A stretch of 64,000 nt of DNA from Notolepis coatsorum (GCA_963971535.1 OZ020594.1:118889127-118953126); one strand, 5' to 3'. Numbered from the stretch's first letter, positions 21,826 to 32,809 are shown. Numbers and translations: made by a program. Notes: generated from the sequence alone by a model not told the origin.

Positions 21826-24115
21826 TTTTATTTTATTTTTTTATTATTGCAAAACAAAATTATTAAAAGTCAGTACTCAACACACAATGCATAATGAAAC
21901 TAACAATTAAGGTGGCTGAAATGACATGCAAGTACAGAAACAGAAAAAAAAATATATATATATAATAATATTTTACCGTATACAGTGTATATCCAACGAA
22001 ATTACCAATTATACCAATGTCTTATACAGGATATACCCCTAATACCTATTATCTAAAACCCTACACACATATGCTCCAGCTCGAACCCCCCCCTCCCGGA
22101 CCCCTCCTTGGATAGTACCTCCACTATCCCTCACTCCTAACCAGACACTACCATTATAAGCTAGCTTTTATTCTCTCCACCACTTCTAACCACATTGACA
22201 TTTTGGATTCGTTGAGACCCAGAATTCTTGCTGTAGATATTTCTTGATAAATCACATTGAGATATGTAAGAAACCAAACCTTCCGGCACATTTTTTCCGG
22301 TTGAAACCAGCGTGATGCGATCAGCTTTTTAGCTACTGTGATACCCGATAAAACCAATCTCTTTAGCTGTGGATTTACTGCAAACTCAAAAACATCATTC
22401 AATAGTAATACAGAGGGGTGTACTGGTATATTCCAAGATACGAGTTTTGATAATTGATGGGTCACATCTTTCCAGAATGCCTTAACTGGAGGGCAGTCCC
22501 AATACATGTGCATAAATGTCCCTTCGTCTCCATTTGTACATTGGGAGTATTTTGAGTCTTGTTTAAGACCCATTCTGTTCAGTCTTATAGGAGTCAAGTA
22601 TGTCCTGTGAATATAGTTGAGATTGATTTGTTGATGGTCCGGGTTCCTTGATGTAAGACGGACATTTGCCCATGCTCCTTGCCAATCAAAGTCACTTTCC
22701 AGGTCTGGTATATCCCTCCTCCAGACAGTCTAGTTGGAGGGTTTCATACGAGGACGTTAGTAATTGATAATAAAAACCTGATACAAAACCTCTCGATGTC
22801 TCTCTTTCATAGAAGAATTTGTGGTATCTGTGGTGTTCAACTGGTATGTCTAATGGAACACCGTGAGACTTCAAACATAGCCGTAACTGTATGTAAAAAA
22901 GCCATGTGGACTCGGTGAGATTACATTTTGTGCATATTTCTCCATAACTACAAAAACCCTGGTTGTTAAAAACATCCCCTAATGAGTGTATGCCTTGCTC
23001 TTCCCATATAGGGAATCTTATAGGACGTTTTTCAATTAAGAGTGCATTGTTATTGAATAAGGGAGTGTAATTGTGCCATTTTTGTGGGTTAGGATATTTT
23101 TTTTGTGTTTCACGCCATATCCGGATCGCATGGGTAATTATGGGGCCAAATTTCCGCTCACAGTGCTTGATTGGTAGTTTAGTGTGTGCTATGTCCTTCA
23201 GTCTATGTGGGGCTACTATGTTTTCTTCCAATTTTCTCCAGGATACTAATGCTTGGGGATCAAACCATGTTGTCAATGGTCTTAATGTGTACGCCTTAAA
23301 ATATTGGAAAAAATCTGGAACTGCCATGCCACCGTCTGCTTTATTTCTCTGTGCGGTGGATCTTTTTATACGTGGTGGTTTGTTATTCCAAATAAATTTG
23401 TATGTGGAGGAGTGTAATCTTTTCCAGTAACCCTCTGGAGGGGGTAACGGTAGCATTGAACTGAAGAAGTTGATTCTAGGTAGTACATCAATCTTAACTA
23501 TTGATACCCTTGCCTGTACTGAGTTTTTAAGTTTTGCCCACCTGTCCAGGTCGTCTTTGGTTTTGTTTTGTATTTTTGTGTAATTGTGCTTCACCGTTTG
23601 TCTTATGGTGGGAAATATTTCCACACACCCAAGCATCTAAAATGTTTTACCATAGGTATCTCACCTGGGAGGGTTGTATCTTTTTTTGCAGGGGTGTTAA
23701 GTGGAAGGAAAGCCGACTTCGGCCAATTTATTTTAAATCCCGATAAATCACCAAAGTTCTCAATCAACTTGAGTAGATGAGGCAATGTGGTGTTGGGGCT
23801 TTGCATGAACAATATTACGTCGTCCGCATATAAACAAATTTTATGTTGTGTGCCCTTGATTACGATTGGTTCTATGGATTGGGATTGTCTTATATATTGT
23901 GCTAAAGGCTCTAATGATAGATCGAATAGTCCGGGACTTAGAGGGCAACCCTGTCTGGCTGAGCGTGATACCGGAAAGATTTTGGAGATGAATGTACCTG
24001 TTGTAATCATGGCCGATGGGTCTTTGTATAATACTTTAATCATATCAATGAATCCTTTTCCTAACCCCATCCTTTCTAATACTGCCCATAGATACGACCA
24101 TTCATATACGACCAA
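21826..24115 (-). mobile_element. L1-type LINE relic (L1-C), antisense, 5'-truncated
   Basis: An A/T-rich, T-run-containing 3' end near 21826 is followed by about 2 kb of ORF2 coding remnants on the minus strand. Homology stops near 24115 within the reverse transcriptase, so the endonuclease is missing. It belongs to the same family as L1-B (10381-13045). Confidence 0.8.
22154..24115 (-). pseudogene. L1-C ORF2: reverse transcriptase core and C-terminus, frameshifted
   Basis: Reading leftwards, the first frame (24115-23603) holds reverse transcriptase motifs SARQGCPLSPGLFDLSLEPL and CLYADDVILFM with the catalytic YADD box. A frameshift near 23610 leads to the next frame (23636-22692) with the connection region (DGGMAVPDFFQYFKAYTLRP, FIWNNKPPRI). 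A second shift near 22700 leads to the C-terminus (22597-22154) with the Cys/His-containing HMYWDCPPVKAFW segment. This is a classic decayed L1: about 650 residues of ORF2 in three frames. Confidence 0.88.
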
Positions 24116-25474
24116 TATACGACCAATATATTTATTATGTATTGTATTTTTTATGTTTAAATATCAACATTATCTGTCCACCCTCAGTACATTTACTATC
24201 AATATAATATACTCGTCTGACTTCATCTGATCTTTTCAAACGCACACACACACAGGGAGAATGCCTGACCCCCCCCTGGATAACATTGGACACACGATCG
24301 CGATCAGTACTTGGAATGGCGATCAGATAATTGGATTATTCTTTTTGCAGTACATCATAGACAAGGTAAGGACTATATGTTATCAATCTTGCGTTGATCC
24401 GATAATTTTTTTCCCACGATCGGAGCGTGTGTCTGTGTGCCGTGTCCCGTTAGTTGCGATCAAAGCACGGAGGGGCGGCTCCCCCCCCCCCCTTTCATGC
24501 GTCGATGATGAAACATAATACCGATAATCTAGCGTTGATTTCAGATTGATTATTGATCCAGGCGAGAAATGGCACGATTTATAATAAAATGCCGTAAAGC
24601 ACTGTTTGGTGGCGTTTCCTGGGATTACACAGAATCACTCTAAAACTATACTCATATATTCACCACGGTATAAAACGTAAATGTATGAATGAAAAAATTA
24701 TCAGTTTTTTGCATGTTGACCGGAAGAAACTCACTGACAATCGACGTTGTTATTAGATCCATAGCTATAATATTTAATATAGTTTTAGCACTACAAACAC
24801 CGGCATCTACCCCCATTTCATTACAGCGCTGCCACAAACGGCCATACGCCCACAGCGACCTCTGGCGTCCAATGTGTTAAGGGGTTAAGTGTTATTAGCG
24901 AAATATGTGTTTATTGAAATCATTGGATTGGAAATCGGATGAATTAGACCTGAGGAAATGACGCCGTCATGAACCCGTTGTAGTCCTAAGATAGAGGAGT
25001 CCCAGGGCTTTCGATGGACGTAGAAATTTCATAAAACTACACTACCCAGCTCACACCAGCCCCTGTTTGAGCTGTTTTTTTTTTTTTTTTTATCTTTTTT
25101 TAAAGTTTTTTTCATGATAGTATCTCACGGGTCGAACAAACCTGAACATTATTGCCATTAAATACAACATACATAATTTCTTTACCTTTCTGTGAACGTC
25201 TACAAAAAAACGTGTCGCAATCTGGTGAAAAATGACGGAGCTATGGACATATATAAAAGTAACTGTACTTACAGTAGATTTCAATCACGTGTTTGCTGCC
25301 CTGTCAGGGGCGCCTGCTGGTACTAAATCCAGATTTAAGTCTGCCATGACTTGGCCATAATAAGGTAATATTTAGGCCTTATATTCATTTAATTTCAAAT
25401 AGCATGTGTCTGGATGGCAAAATCCAGTACTATATCTACAAAAAAAAACTGTAAATCTGCCCTTTATTAATTTG
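24116..25474. other. No gene recognised
   Basis: Small ATACGACCA repeats occur near 24105-24130. A short frame at 24261 ends in GACAAG|GTAAGGAC and could be an exon, but it has no recognisable domain. The rest is A/T-rich with a T-run at 25077. TTAA at 24877-24880 is the possible right end of the piggyBac-like candidate. Confidence 0.4.
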
Positions 25475-25954
25475 CTGATTACTAACACACCTGCATGCCA
25501 TCAGTCCCATCACACTGTAAGTAGCCAGGTGGCCTGATTACTAACACACCTGCATGTCATCAGTCCCATCACACTTTAAGTAGCCAGGTAGCCTGATTAC
25601 TAACACACCTGCATGTCATCAGTCCCATTACACTTTAAGTAGCCAGGTAGCCTGATTACTAACACACCTGCATGTCATCAGTCCCATTACACTTTAAGTA
25701 GCCAGGTAGCCTGATTACTAACACACCTGCATGTCATCAGTCCCATCACACTTTAAGTAGCCAGGTAGCCTGATTACTAACACACCTGCATGTCATCAGT
25801 CCCATCACACTTTAAGTAGCCAGGTGGCCTGATTACTAACACACCTGCATGTCATCAGTCCCATTACACTTTAAGTAGCCAGGTAGCCTGATTACTAACA
25901 CACCTGCATGTCATCAGTCCCATCACACTTTAAGTAGCCAGGTAGCCTGATTAC
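25475..25954. repeat. 59-bp satellite, about 8 units
   Basis: The unit CTGATTACTAACACACCTGC plus ATGTCATCAGTCCCATCACA plus CTTTAAGTAGCCAGGTAGC repeats at 59-bp spacing with a few fixed variants (CATCACA versus CATTACA; AGGTGG versus AGGTAG). The array ends exactly where a foldback element begins. Confidence 0.96.
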
Positions 25955-26505
25955 TTTTACCAACGGATTTCCAGTTCCGCGTTCTGCAATCTGATTGGCC
26001 ACTGACCTTTCTGGTTGTGTGACATCTGCGCCAATCGTGTGACGCCTGTTTCTATCACCGGTTAAGCTTAGGCACTCTTTCGAAGTTGGTTAAGGTTAGA
26101 GTTTGTCTTGGAGCAGGGCGATAGAACACCAGCCCTGATTCCAAACTCTAACCTTAACCAACTTCGAAAGAGTTGCCTAAGCTTAACCAGTGATAAACTA
26201 GGCGTTAGGTAGTTAACCCTAAGCTTAACCAGTGATAAACTAGGCGTTAGGTAGTTAACCCTAAGCTTAAACAGTGATAAACTAGGCGTTAGGTAGTTAA
26301 CCCTAAGCTTAACCAGTGATAAACTAGGCGTTAGGTAGTTTGCAGGCTGTTCGAGGCGGAAATGGGCGCAGAAACAGGCGTCACGCGATTGGGCGCACAT
26401 GTCACATGACCAGAAACGTCAGTGGCCAATCAGATCGCACCAGAAACGTCAGTGGCCAATCAGATCGCAGAACGCGAACACGGAACTGGAAATCCGTTGG
26501 TAAAA
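25955..26505. mobile_element. Foldback element with about 110-bp inverted arms
   Basis: The left arm starts TTTTACCAACGGATTTCCAG and the right arm ends with its reverse complement. Homology extends through the ATCTGATTGGCCACTGAC and GTGACGCCTGTTTCT segments. In the right arm the CCAGAAACGTCAGTGGCC segment is duplicated in tandem. Inside is a second hairpin (26056-26105 against 26142-26192) and a 42-bp tandem repeat. No coding potential and no clear TSD. Confidence 0.8.
26179..26341. repeat. 42-bp tandem repeat, about 4 units, inside the foldback element
   Basis: The unit AAGCTTAACCAGTGATAAAC plus TAGGCGTTAGGTAGTTAACC plus CT repeats at 26179, 26221, 26263 and 26305. It produces a repetitive minus-strand frame (NYLTPSLSL...) that is not a gene. 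Confidence 0.95.
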
Positions 26506-27005
26506 AACTAGACTCAGCCAGGTAAGCCACCTACTGGTGAGCAAAGGGAACTGCTGCCATGAACCCAACTTGGCAGGCACAATGCATTCTCGAAGTCAAC
26601 TTCCTGCCTGTTGTTGCTAGGCAACTGCAGCGTGGGGGGTAACTGCCCCGCCTCGTACATTGTGTATCAGTGGAGGTTTCTCTATGACAACACGTGAAAC
26701 ACAAATTCACTCATAATTCATTATTATTATTAATTTACATATATATATATACATTTATTTTATTTATATATATATATAAAAAAATTATTTTTTTAATTAT
26801 TATTATTTTATATTTTTTTATTAGAAAAGTTTTCCTCTGTAAAAAAAAATGCCAGTGAATTTTTTCTTTTAAAAAAATGGCCAAAATTGACAGCTCTGAG
26901 CAGGCCTGCACTGCAGTAATGACTGCAGTAATTATTCGTGAAGAAAACTTCACAGGTGTGCCCCAATGTTATATAAATAATAAATAACAGCCAATCGAAA
27001 TAGGC
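26506..27005. other. No gene recognised; A/T-rich tract
   Basis: 26735-26830 is almost pure A/T with (TA)n runs. The flanking sequence shows no repeat family or coding signal that I recognise. Confidence 0.5.
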
Positions 27006-27330
27006 TATTAATCAAATCAAATCTATTTATAGGGCCCGACAACACACGTTAATGTCCCCATGGGCCGTACAGATCTTCTTTAAACAAGTCAAGAAGAAAA
27101 CATAACAATAAGTCAAGAACAGAACAACATAAGGTGCAAACATTTTTAGATGGATGCAAATAAATGAAAGAATGCAAGCACTCCCAGACATACCCCACGC
27201 GAAGGTAAGGAAAAACTCACTAAAACCTAACAATAGGGAAAAAAGCTCCACAGGCAGTGTGGAGGAGAGAAACCTTAGAAGGGCCATTCAAGGGGGGATC
27301 TCCCTTCTTAGATGTTGGTGATAGTAGTGT
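27006..27330 (-). mobile_element. Dispersed retroposon-like repeat
   Basis: AATCAAATCAAATCTATTTA at the left and GAGAGAAACCTTAGAAGGGC...GGGGGATCTCCCTTCTTAG resemble a common fish retroposon 3' end read from the antisense strand (the AATCAA-type repeat would be the tail). Assignment is by resemblance only. Confidence 0.4.
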
Positions 27331-27500
27331 TGCAGACGGACAGTTGGTAAGCATGCACTCATGTGTGTAGTGGAACACAGATGAGTGCATGAAATAGCAA
27401 CTGTACATTTTGAAAAATTAAAGATAAGAGCTAATAGCGATAGCAACTGAACATTTTGAAAGATTAAAGATAGAGCTGATAGCAATCTATTTGAGGCACA

Positions 27501-27775
27501 GGGGCGGCGCAAAGAGGGTCACGTTCTCCCCGTCTTAGTCAAGGGACATTTAACACTCCGGTCGTTGCTCAGGGACAGCCGGAGACAGGGAGATAGGGGC
27601 GGCGCAGAGAGGGTCACGAACTCCCCGACATCATCGCGGGACATCCGGCACTCCGGTCACCACTACGAGACCTCCGGAGACAGGGGGGCACGCAGAGGGG
27701 GTCGCAACCTCCCGGCCTTCGTCACGGGGCGTCCAACACTCCGGTCAACACTCCAGGACAGCAAGTCACGGTCTG
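27501..27775. repeat. Degenerate GC-rich tandem repeat, about 3 units of 90-96 bp
   Basis: GGGCGGCGCAAAGAGGGTCACG, GGGCGGCGCAGAGAGGGTCACG and GGGGCACGCAGAGGGGGTCGC each start a unit that continues to an ACACTCCGGTC-type or CACTCCGGTC-type block. The units are too diverged for a recent array. Confidence 0.65.
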
Positions 27776-27897
27776 TGCAGTTAAACTCTTGCCATTGAAT
27801 GGAGGGTTGAATGATTGACAGCCCTTGCCATCCAATACATGGAGGTTGAATATGATTGGCAGCCTTGCAAATCCAATCAGAGATTGCTGCATTGCAA

Positions 27898-28138
27898 AGT
27901 CAAAACGGGTCCATCTGCAGGTTGGGTTTAGCTCTGGCCAATCTCAAGTTTCTCAAGTTTCTTTATTAGTTGTCATACAGAAGTACAGAATACTTTTATA
28001 CAAAATGTAACAGAAATAAGCATTTTGTATAAAAGTATTCTGTACTTCTGTATGACAACTAATAAAGAAACTTGAGAAACTTGAGATTGGCCAGAGCTAA
28101 ACCTAACCTCCGACCCTGCAGATGGACCCATTTTGACT
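27898..28138. repeat. Long hairpin: arms of 110 and 118 bp, 13-bp loop
   Basis: 27898-28007 and 28021-28138 are near-perfect reverse complements around the loop TAACAGAAATAAG. The only clear differences are an 8-bp insertion in the right arm near 28110 and two or three substitutions near the outer ends. The arms contain TCAAGTTTCTTTATTAGTTG, which looks like a retroposon 3' end, so the structure may be two copies of one tail in inverted orientation. Confidence 0.93.
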
Positions 28139-28544
28139 GTTTGAAAGAGCAAGGAAGTAGTTTAGTTGTTGTTTAGTAGAAGTAAGCTGTACAGCTATAA
28201 CAAGTAAAGTCAGACTAAATTAAACTTTGCGCCAACATTAGGACCGAAGTATAAACCAGCAACTGAGCAACATGAAGAAGTGGACTTATGCATCTGGATC
28301 AGAAAAAACGTTGTGGATGAAAAAGTAAGTAGGCTAGTGTTTGTAAAAGCTTGTATGCTAACAGTAGCTAGCCAGCTTAGCCTACATCACAATGATAATC
28401 ACCAAGCTAACTTACTGTACACACTGTAGGGCTGGGCAATTAATCAAAACAGAATCGCGATATCGATTCATAGACCTATGCAATCTCATTTCTAAGTTAT
28501 GACTATTTTTTTTTTTTTTTTTTTTTTACTTTTTAAATTATTTT
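28139..28544. other. No gene recognised; MITE-like terminus and T-run
   Basis: GGGCTGGGCAATTAATCAAA at 28431 with ATCGCGATATCGATTC resembles a hAT MITE end, but no partner end follows. A T-run at 28506-28527 then adjoins LINE-A6. An exon-like ATG segment near 28271 (ATGAAGAAGTGGACTTATGC) ending GAAAAA|GTAAGTAGG near 28323 is noted without a partner. Confidence 0.4.
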
Positions 28545-29037
28545 ATCTGGGTTGAACATGATTTGTGGAACTCCCTCTGGTGTTGTGGTCGTGGTATTCA
28601 CTGACCTTTGAGAAGTATTCCGACATGCACATGGGTATCTTAGTGGTGTAGTGTATCTTGTAGACCAGGCCCATTGCAAGTTGCTGTACTCTGTCGTCTA
28701 CTCTAAGACATCCTAGGTTGTCAAAGTGGGCAGGGGTGAGGTGGGTTTTAGGAGTAAGGTCAAGCAGTAGTCTGACCAGTTTGTTTTGTGATGTTTGTAA
28801 TCTTGTTTTTAGTGCCTTTGAGGTGCTTTGGTACCATGAGGTGCAAGCATAGTCGTAGTACCCTTGAATGAGTGCTCCTGTTAGAGTCTTCAAGGTATTC
28901 TTGTTTACCAGAGAGGAGATCCGGTACAGGAATCTAGTTTGTTGGTTGACTTAATTTTATTACATTGGATCCCATTTTGTCACAGGAATGATTTGCCTCT
29001 ATAGGATGGAACCCAGGTAGGGAATTTCATCTTTCCT
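28545..29037 (-). pseudogene. LINE-A copy A6, antisense internal fragment
   Basis: The minus strand encodes part of the LINE-A C-terminal region (DYACTSWYQSTSKALKTRLQ, DLTPKTHLTPAHFDNLG, HDHNTRGSSTNHVQPR) and, further upstream, the sequence matching 36930-36990 of copy A7. Unlike the other copies it lacks the 3' UTR and tail: homology ends within the coding region at 28545. Its 5' side is cut by a retroposon tail at 29039. Confidence 0.8.
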
Positions 29038-29038
29038 T

Positions 29039-29480
29039 TTAAGATAAGATAAGATATTCCTTTATTGATCCCCTTGGGGAAATTCAGGCATCATAGCAGC
29101 ATGGGGGAATGGGGGGGGGGGGGGGTACAGGTAGTGAAAACAACACAAGCAGTGTAAACAAATAGGTCAATATAATTTACTATCTAACTAACTGAAATAT
29201 ATTTTCAGTGTCACATAAGGTGCAGTATGCATAAGGTAGTGTTATAATTTACTATCTAACTAACTGAAATATACATTATTCATTATTCACAGTATCACAG
29301 TATCCACATAAGGTGCAGTATGCCTAAGGTAGTGTAAGTTGTCCTCCTTAGTCCCAGGTCGATGTCTGGCAGCAGTTGCTGCCCACTGTTGTGGAGCCTG
29401 ATGGCCACTGGTATGAAGGACTGTCCGAGGCGGTTAGTTGAGTGTCGGGGGGGGGTATGAGTCTGTGGCTTCCTTGTCAC
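29039..29480 (-). mobile_element. L2/Rex-like LINE-R copy R1, 3' end, antisense
   Basis: AAGATAAGATAAGATATTCC, then CCCCTTGGGGAAATTCAGG is the reverse complement of the tail seen in R2 and R3. The minus strand retains part of the pol C-terminus (NRLGQSFIPVAIRLHNSG; LLPDIDLGL). A G-run lies at about 29112-29125. Confidence 0.8.
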
Positions 29481-29481
29481 C

Positions 29482-29686
29482 TTCACCTAATATGTTTTGA
29501 TCTGGTCAGGTGCGCTGTCACTTAATATGTTTTGATCTGGTCAGGTGGGCTGTCACCTAATATGATTTCATCTGGTCAGGTGCGCTGTCACCTAATATGA
29601 TTTCATCTGGTCAGGTGCGCTGTCGCCTAATATGATTTCATCTGGTCAGGTGCGCTGTCACCTAATGTTAATATGTTTTCATCTGT
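29482..29686. repeat. 35-bp tandem repeat, about 5.5 units
   Basis: The unit CACCTAATATGATTTCATCT plus GGTCAGGTGCGCTGT repeats with small variants (ATGTTTTGATC in early units, GTCGCC in one). It lies directly beside LINE-R1. Confidence 0.93.
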
Positions 29687-29883
29687 GTCCACTGACCACT
29701 GACACACAGTGGGGGATGTTTTAAAAATATAATTTAATATATAATATAATATAATAATTTGTGCTTCACCTAAAAATTTGGTCAGCAGCCTCCACTGTTG
29801 TGTATGGTTCATTTAGTGCAGAAACGGATCGTTAAAGCGTCAAATTAAAGACTATCAAGCGGAATTTTCTTCAGTCCTTCACA

Positions 29884-29976
29884 ATGCCAAAGAGCTGCTG
29901 TGTTACGCGTTGTACTAATGACAAAAACAGAAATCCAAATCGCAAGTTTTATACCATTACGGAGGAAAAAGTGCAT
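29884..29976 (+). pseudogene. N-terminal THAP zinc-finger fragment
   Basis: An ATG opens MPKSCCVTRCTNDKNRNP then NRKFYTIT. A start Met followed closely by Cys-x(3-4)-Cys and an aromatic FY is the beginning of a THAP (C2CH) DNA-binding domain, found in P-element-like and other DNA transposases and in host THAP proteins. The second half (Trp, Cys-His pair, AVPTIF-type motif) is missing: the frame runs into the MITE-like repeat at 29968. It could be the 5' exon of a lost transposon or gene. Confidence 0.55.
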
Positions 29977-30214
29977 ATTTGGCTGTCATTTTCATGCTGA
30001 CAAGTTGACGTCACACAGCCAGACACGTTATGTGTAAGGAATTATGGGATTTGGTGTGTGGGTGTTGTATGGACTCACTCTACTAGGGGTGGGAATCACC
30101 AGTTTCATCACGATACGATATAGATTATTTGGACAACGATACGATTTGCCGATATCTGCCACGGTACGATACAATGCAGGTGCCTGCAATCGATATGAGA
30201 TGATATCATAAGCC
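29968..30214. mobile_element. Dispersed MITE-like repeat, copy 2 (partner at 21321-21545)
   Basis: See the partner copy. Here it sits between the THAP fragment and the truncated 3' part of an L1. AAAGTGCATATTT occurs just before (about 29963-29975) and just after it (about 30219-30231), which may be a target duplication or chance. Confidence 0.7.
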
Positions 30215-30216
30215 CA

Positions 30217-30566
30217 GAAAGTGCATATTTTCCCTTCAGCTCTGGGGTTATAAAGAATCTGATTATGTTTTTCCATCCAAATTCTTTCCATATTCTCGAT
30301 CCTGTTGTTGAATGTTGTACCTCACATATGTTCCCCCATTCCTTCCCTGTTATTCCTATCTCTAGTTCTCTCTCCCATTTCTCCCTTATATAATCGGTCG
30401 TGTGTCCCTTGCTGGTCATTATAGCCCGGTATATTGCTGATATTACTCTTCCTTGCCCCCCTTCGTATGCCCATACTATCATCTTTATTATTCCATTCTG
30501 TTCCTCGTCTTTGGCCCCCCTTATTTCTTTGTTGTAGTAGTCTCTAACCTGTACCTGTACACTCAA
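30217..30566 (-). pseudogene. L1-D ORF2 C-terminal segment
   Basis: The minus frame includes VQVRDYYNKEIRGAKDEEQN, KWERELEIGITGKEWGNIC and FGWKNIIRFFITPELKGKY, matching the post-reverse-transcriptase part of vertebrate L1 ORF2. It continues from the RT part after the LINE-R2 insertion: the RT frame ends GPLQIS and this one resumes at VQVRDYY. The end of the protein beyond KYALS is lost at the MITE-like repeat. Confidence 0.8.
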
Positions 30567-31024
30567 CTAACCGCCTCGGACAGTCCTTCATACCAGCGGC
30601 CATCAGGCTCCACAACAGTGGGCAGCGACTAGCAGCCTCCAGGCCCCACAACAGGGGGCAGCGACAGCGACTGCTACCAGACATTGACCTGGGACTTATA
30701 GGAACCCAAGGGGGACAAAGTAGACTACCCTGGTACTTTGATTAATGTATACTCAGTAGATAGTAAATTATAACACTACCTCATGCATACTGCACCTCAT
30801 GTGACACTGTGAATAATGTGAATATTCCTCAGCTAGTCAGATAGTAAATTATATTGACCATATTGATCAAATTGTTTACACTGCCTGTGTTGTCTTTTAC
30901 TACCTGTATACTGTGTTGTTTTACTACCTGTACCCCTCCCCCCCTCCCCCCCATGCTGCTATGATGCCTGAATTTCCCCAAGGGGATCAATAAAGGAATA
31001 TCTTATCTTATCTTATCTTATCTT
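30558..31024 (+). mobile_element. L2/Rex-like LINE-R copy R2, inserted in L1-D ORF2
   Basis: From CACTCAACTAACCGCCTCGG onward the sequence matches R3 (55353 on), including CAGACATTGACCTGGGACTT and the (TTATC)n tail AAAGGAATATCTTATCTTATC. Only the last part of pol and the 3' UTR remain. It splits the L1-D ORF2 C-terminal region. Confidence 0.85.
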
Positions 31025-32809
31025 AGATATCTGAAGTGGTCCCTGTTTTCTAGTCCAAATTTCTCCTTGAATTTTTGTAGTGTCTGCATTTCTCCCTTCT
31101 CTATCATTTTGCATATTGCTGTTGCCCCCCCCCCCCTCCCACCTTCTGAATCCATGGTCTAACCTCCCTGGTTTGAATCTCTTGTCATGTGCTACCCATC
31201 TCAGGACCCCTGACTGCTTCTCCAATTTGTGTGTTTTTACTACTCTGTTCCATATGGTCAAGGTGCATTTGGTGATTGGATCTAATAGTCCCTCTTTTTC
31301 TTTAAATAGTTCCCTATCCCCCACCAGAGCTTGTACCTTGTATCCCTCCCCTTCTTTTTCAATGTCTTTCCATCTTGCCTCATATCTGTCATTACACCAG
31401 CACGTCACTGCTCTCAGTTGTGCTGCATAGTAATAATCTTGTAGGCTGGGTACTGCCATCCCTCCCTCTTCCTTTGGTAGTTGTAGTGTTTTATATCTGA
31501 CCCGTGGTCTTCTCCCCGCCCATATGAACCTCGATATCAGTCTGTCCCACTCCCTGAATTGATTCTGTGGTATTTGTATCGGTAGTGACTGGAATAGGTA
31601 CAGTAACCTTGATAGTATGATCATTTTAATGACCTCTATTCTTGAATTGAAGTCCAAGGGCATTACTGTCCATCTCTCTAGGTCTCTCTTTATGTTCTGA
31701 TTTATCTGTGTATAATTCGCCTCAAACAGTTTCTCCACCCCTCTCGTGATGTTCACCCCTAAGTATTTAATCTTGTCCATGTCCCATCTTATCCCGTACT
31801 GTTCTCTAATTTCCGTCGTTGGAGAATAGTTCCATGCTAAGGTCTGTGTCTTTGTCACGTTTAGTTTGTATCCTGAGTAGTGGCCATATTCCTTCAGTAG
31901 ATCCATCAGTGCCGGGAAGCTCTTTTCTGGTTGCCTCATGTATACTATCACGTCGTCTGCAAATAGGCCTAGTTTATATTCCGTTCCCTTTATCCTTACT
32001 CCCTTGATGTCCTCGGTCTGTCTGATCAGTTGTGCCAGTGGTTCTATGAAAACGGCGAAGAGCGTCGGTGAGAGACAACATCCCTGTCTGGTAGCCCTCT
32101 CTAATCTGATTCTATCCGTCAAGCTGCCATTCACCTTAACCCTCGCTGTCGGTTCTTGATATAGCGCCTTGATCATCTTCATCGCCCTCTCGTTCAGTCC
32201 GAACCTCATCAATGTTTTATATAAAAATGTCCAGCTCACACTGTCGAACGCTTTTTCTGCATCTAGGCTAATCAGTACCGCGCTACCCCCTTGTTTTTGT
32301 ATCTCCTCTACTATGTGTAATGTCTTTCTCACGTTGTCCTGTGTCTGTCTCCCTTTAATAAATCCAGTTTGATCTTCATCTATAATGTCTGGCATAAACG
32401 TCTCAAATCTTTTTGATATTATCGATGTATACATCTTGTAATCTATGTTGAGTATGGACACAGGTCTGAAACTACTACATAATTCCCTATCCTTCCCTTC
32501 CTTCGGTATCGTGGTGATTATGGCTTCCTTCCACGAGGGGGGCATTTTCCCCTCTTCCATCGTGTGTCTGAACGCCGCCCCTAACATGGGTGCTAATTCA
32601 GTTCTAAATGTCTTGTAGAATTCCGATGGGAATCCGTCGCTCCCCGGAGACTTGTTGTTTTGTTGTTGTGAATTGCATCTTCCAGTTCTTGTTCCGTAAT
32701 TATTTAATTCTTCATTCTGTTCTTTCCCTATCGATGGTAACTCTAGCTTCTCCAGATATGTTTCTATTTCCTCTTCTCCCGCTGCTTTTGGCTGTGTATA
32801 ATTTCTCAT
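31025..32809 (-). pseudogene. L1-D ORF2 reverse transcriptase region
   Basis: The frame of almost 600 residues contains all core RT blocks: NNKSPGSDGFPSEFYKTF, FRPVSILNIDYKMYTSIISK, QTGFIKGRQTQDN, LDAEKAFDSVSWTFLY (first catalytic Asp), RQGCCLSPTLFAVFIEPLAQ and LGLFADDVIVYM (FADD box), then the connection region (FIWAGRRPRVRYKTLQLPKE). It is open across the RT core. Near 32700-32810 it overlaps the endonuclease frame with a frameshift, and its last ~60 residues, after RWVAHDKRFKPG, also appear frameshifted. Confidence 0.9.

Larger units (their letters stand above)
20838..24880. mobile_element. Candidate piggyBac-like element bounded by TTAA
   Basis: The left side reads TTAACACATTAATTGCCAAT and the right side, reverse-complemented, TTAACACATTGGACGCCAGA. 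Both sit at TTAA, the piggyBac target, and share CACATT with a nearby GCCA. A sub-terminal CGTTGGACGCCAACAACG follows on the left. ACGAGTATACTCG, a perfect palindrome, occurs twice (about 20860 and 20908). No piggyBac transposase is seen; most of the interior is a nested L1. The inverted repeat is short, so this is tentative. Confidence 0.3.

Noticed and set aside
24261-24518. Exon-like frame ending GACAAG|GTAAGG
   Set aside because: The donor match is good but there is no recognisable domain and no partner exon.
25475-25954. Regular 59-bp repeats that might suggest a CRISPR array
   Set aside because: Units are direct tandem repeats without unique spacers, and the genome is clearly eukaryotic.
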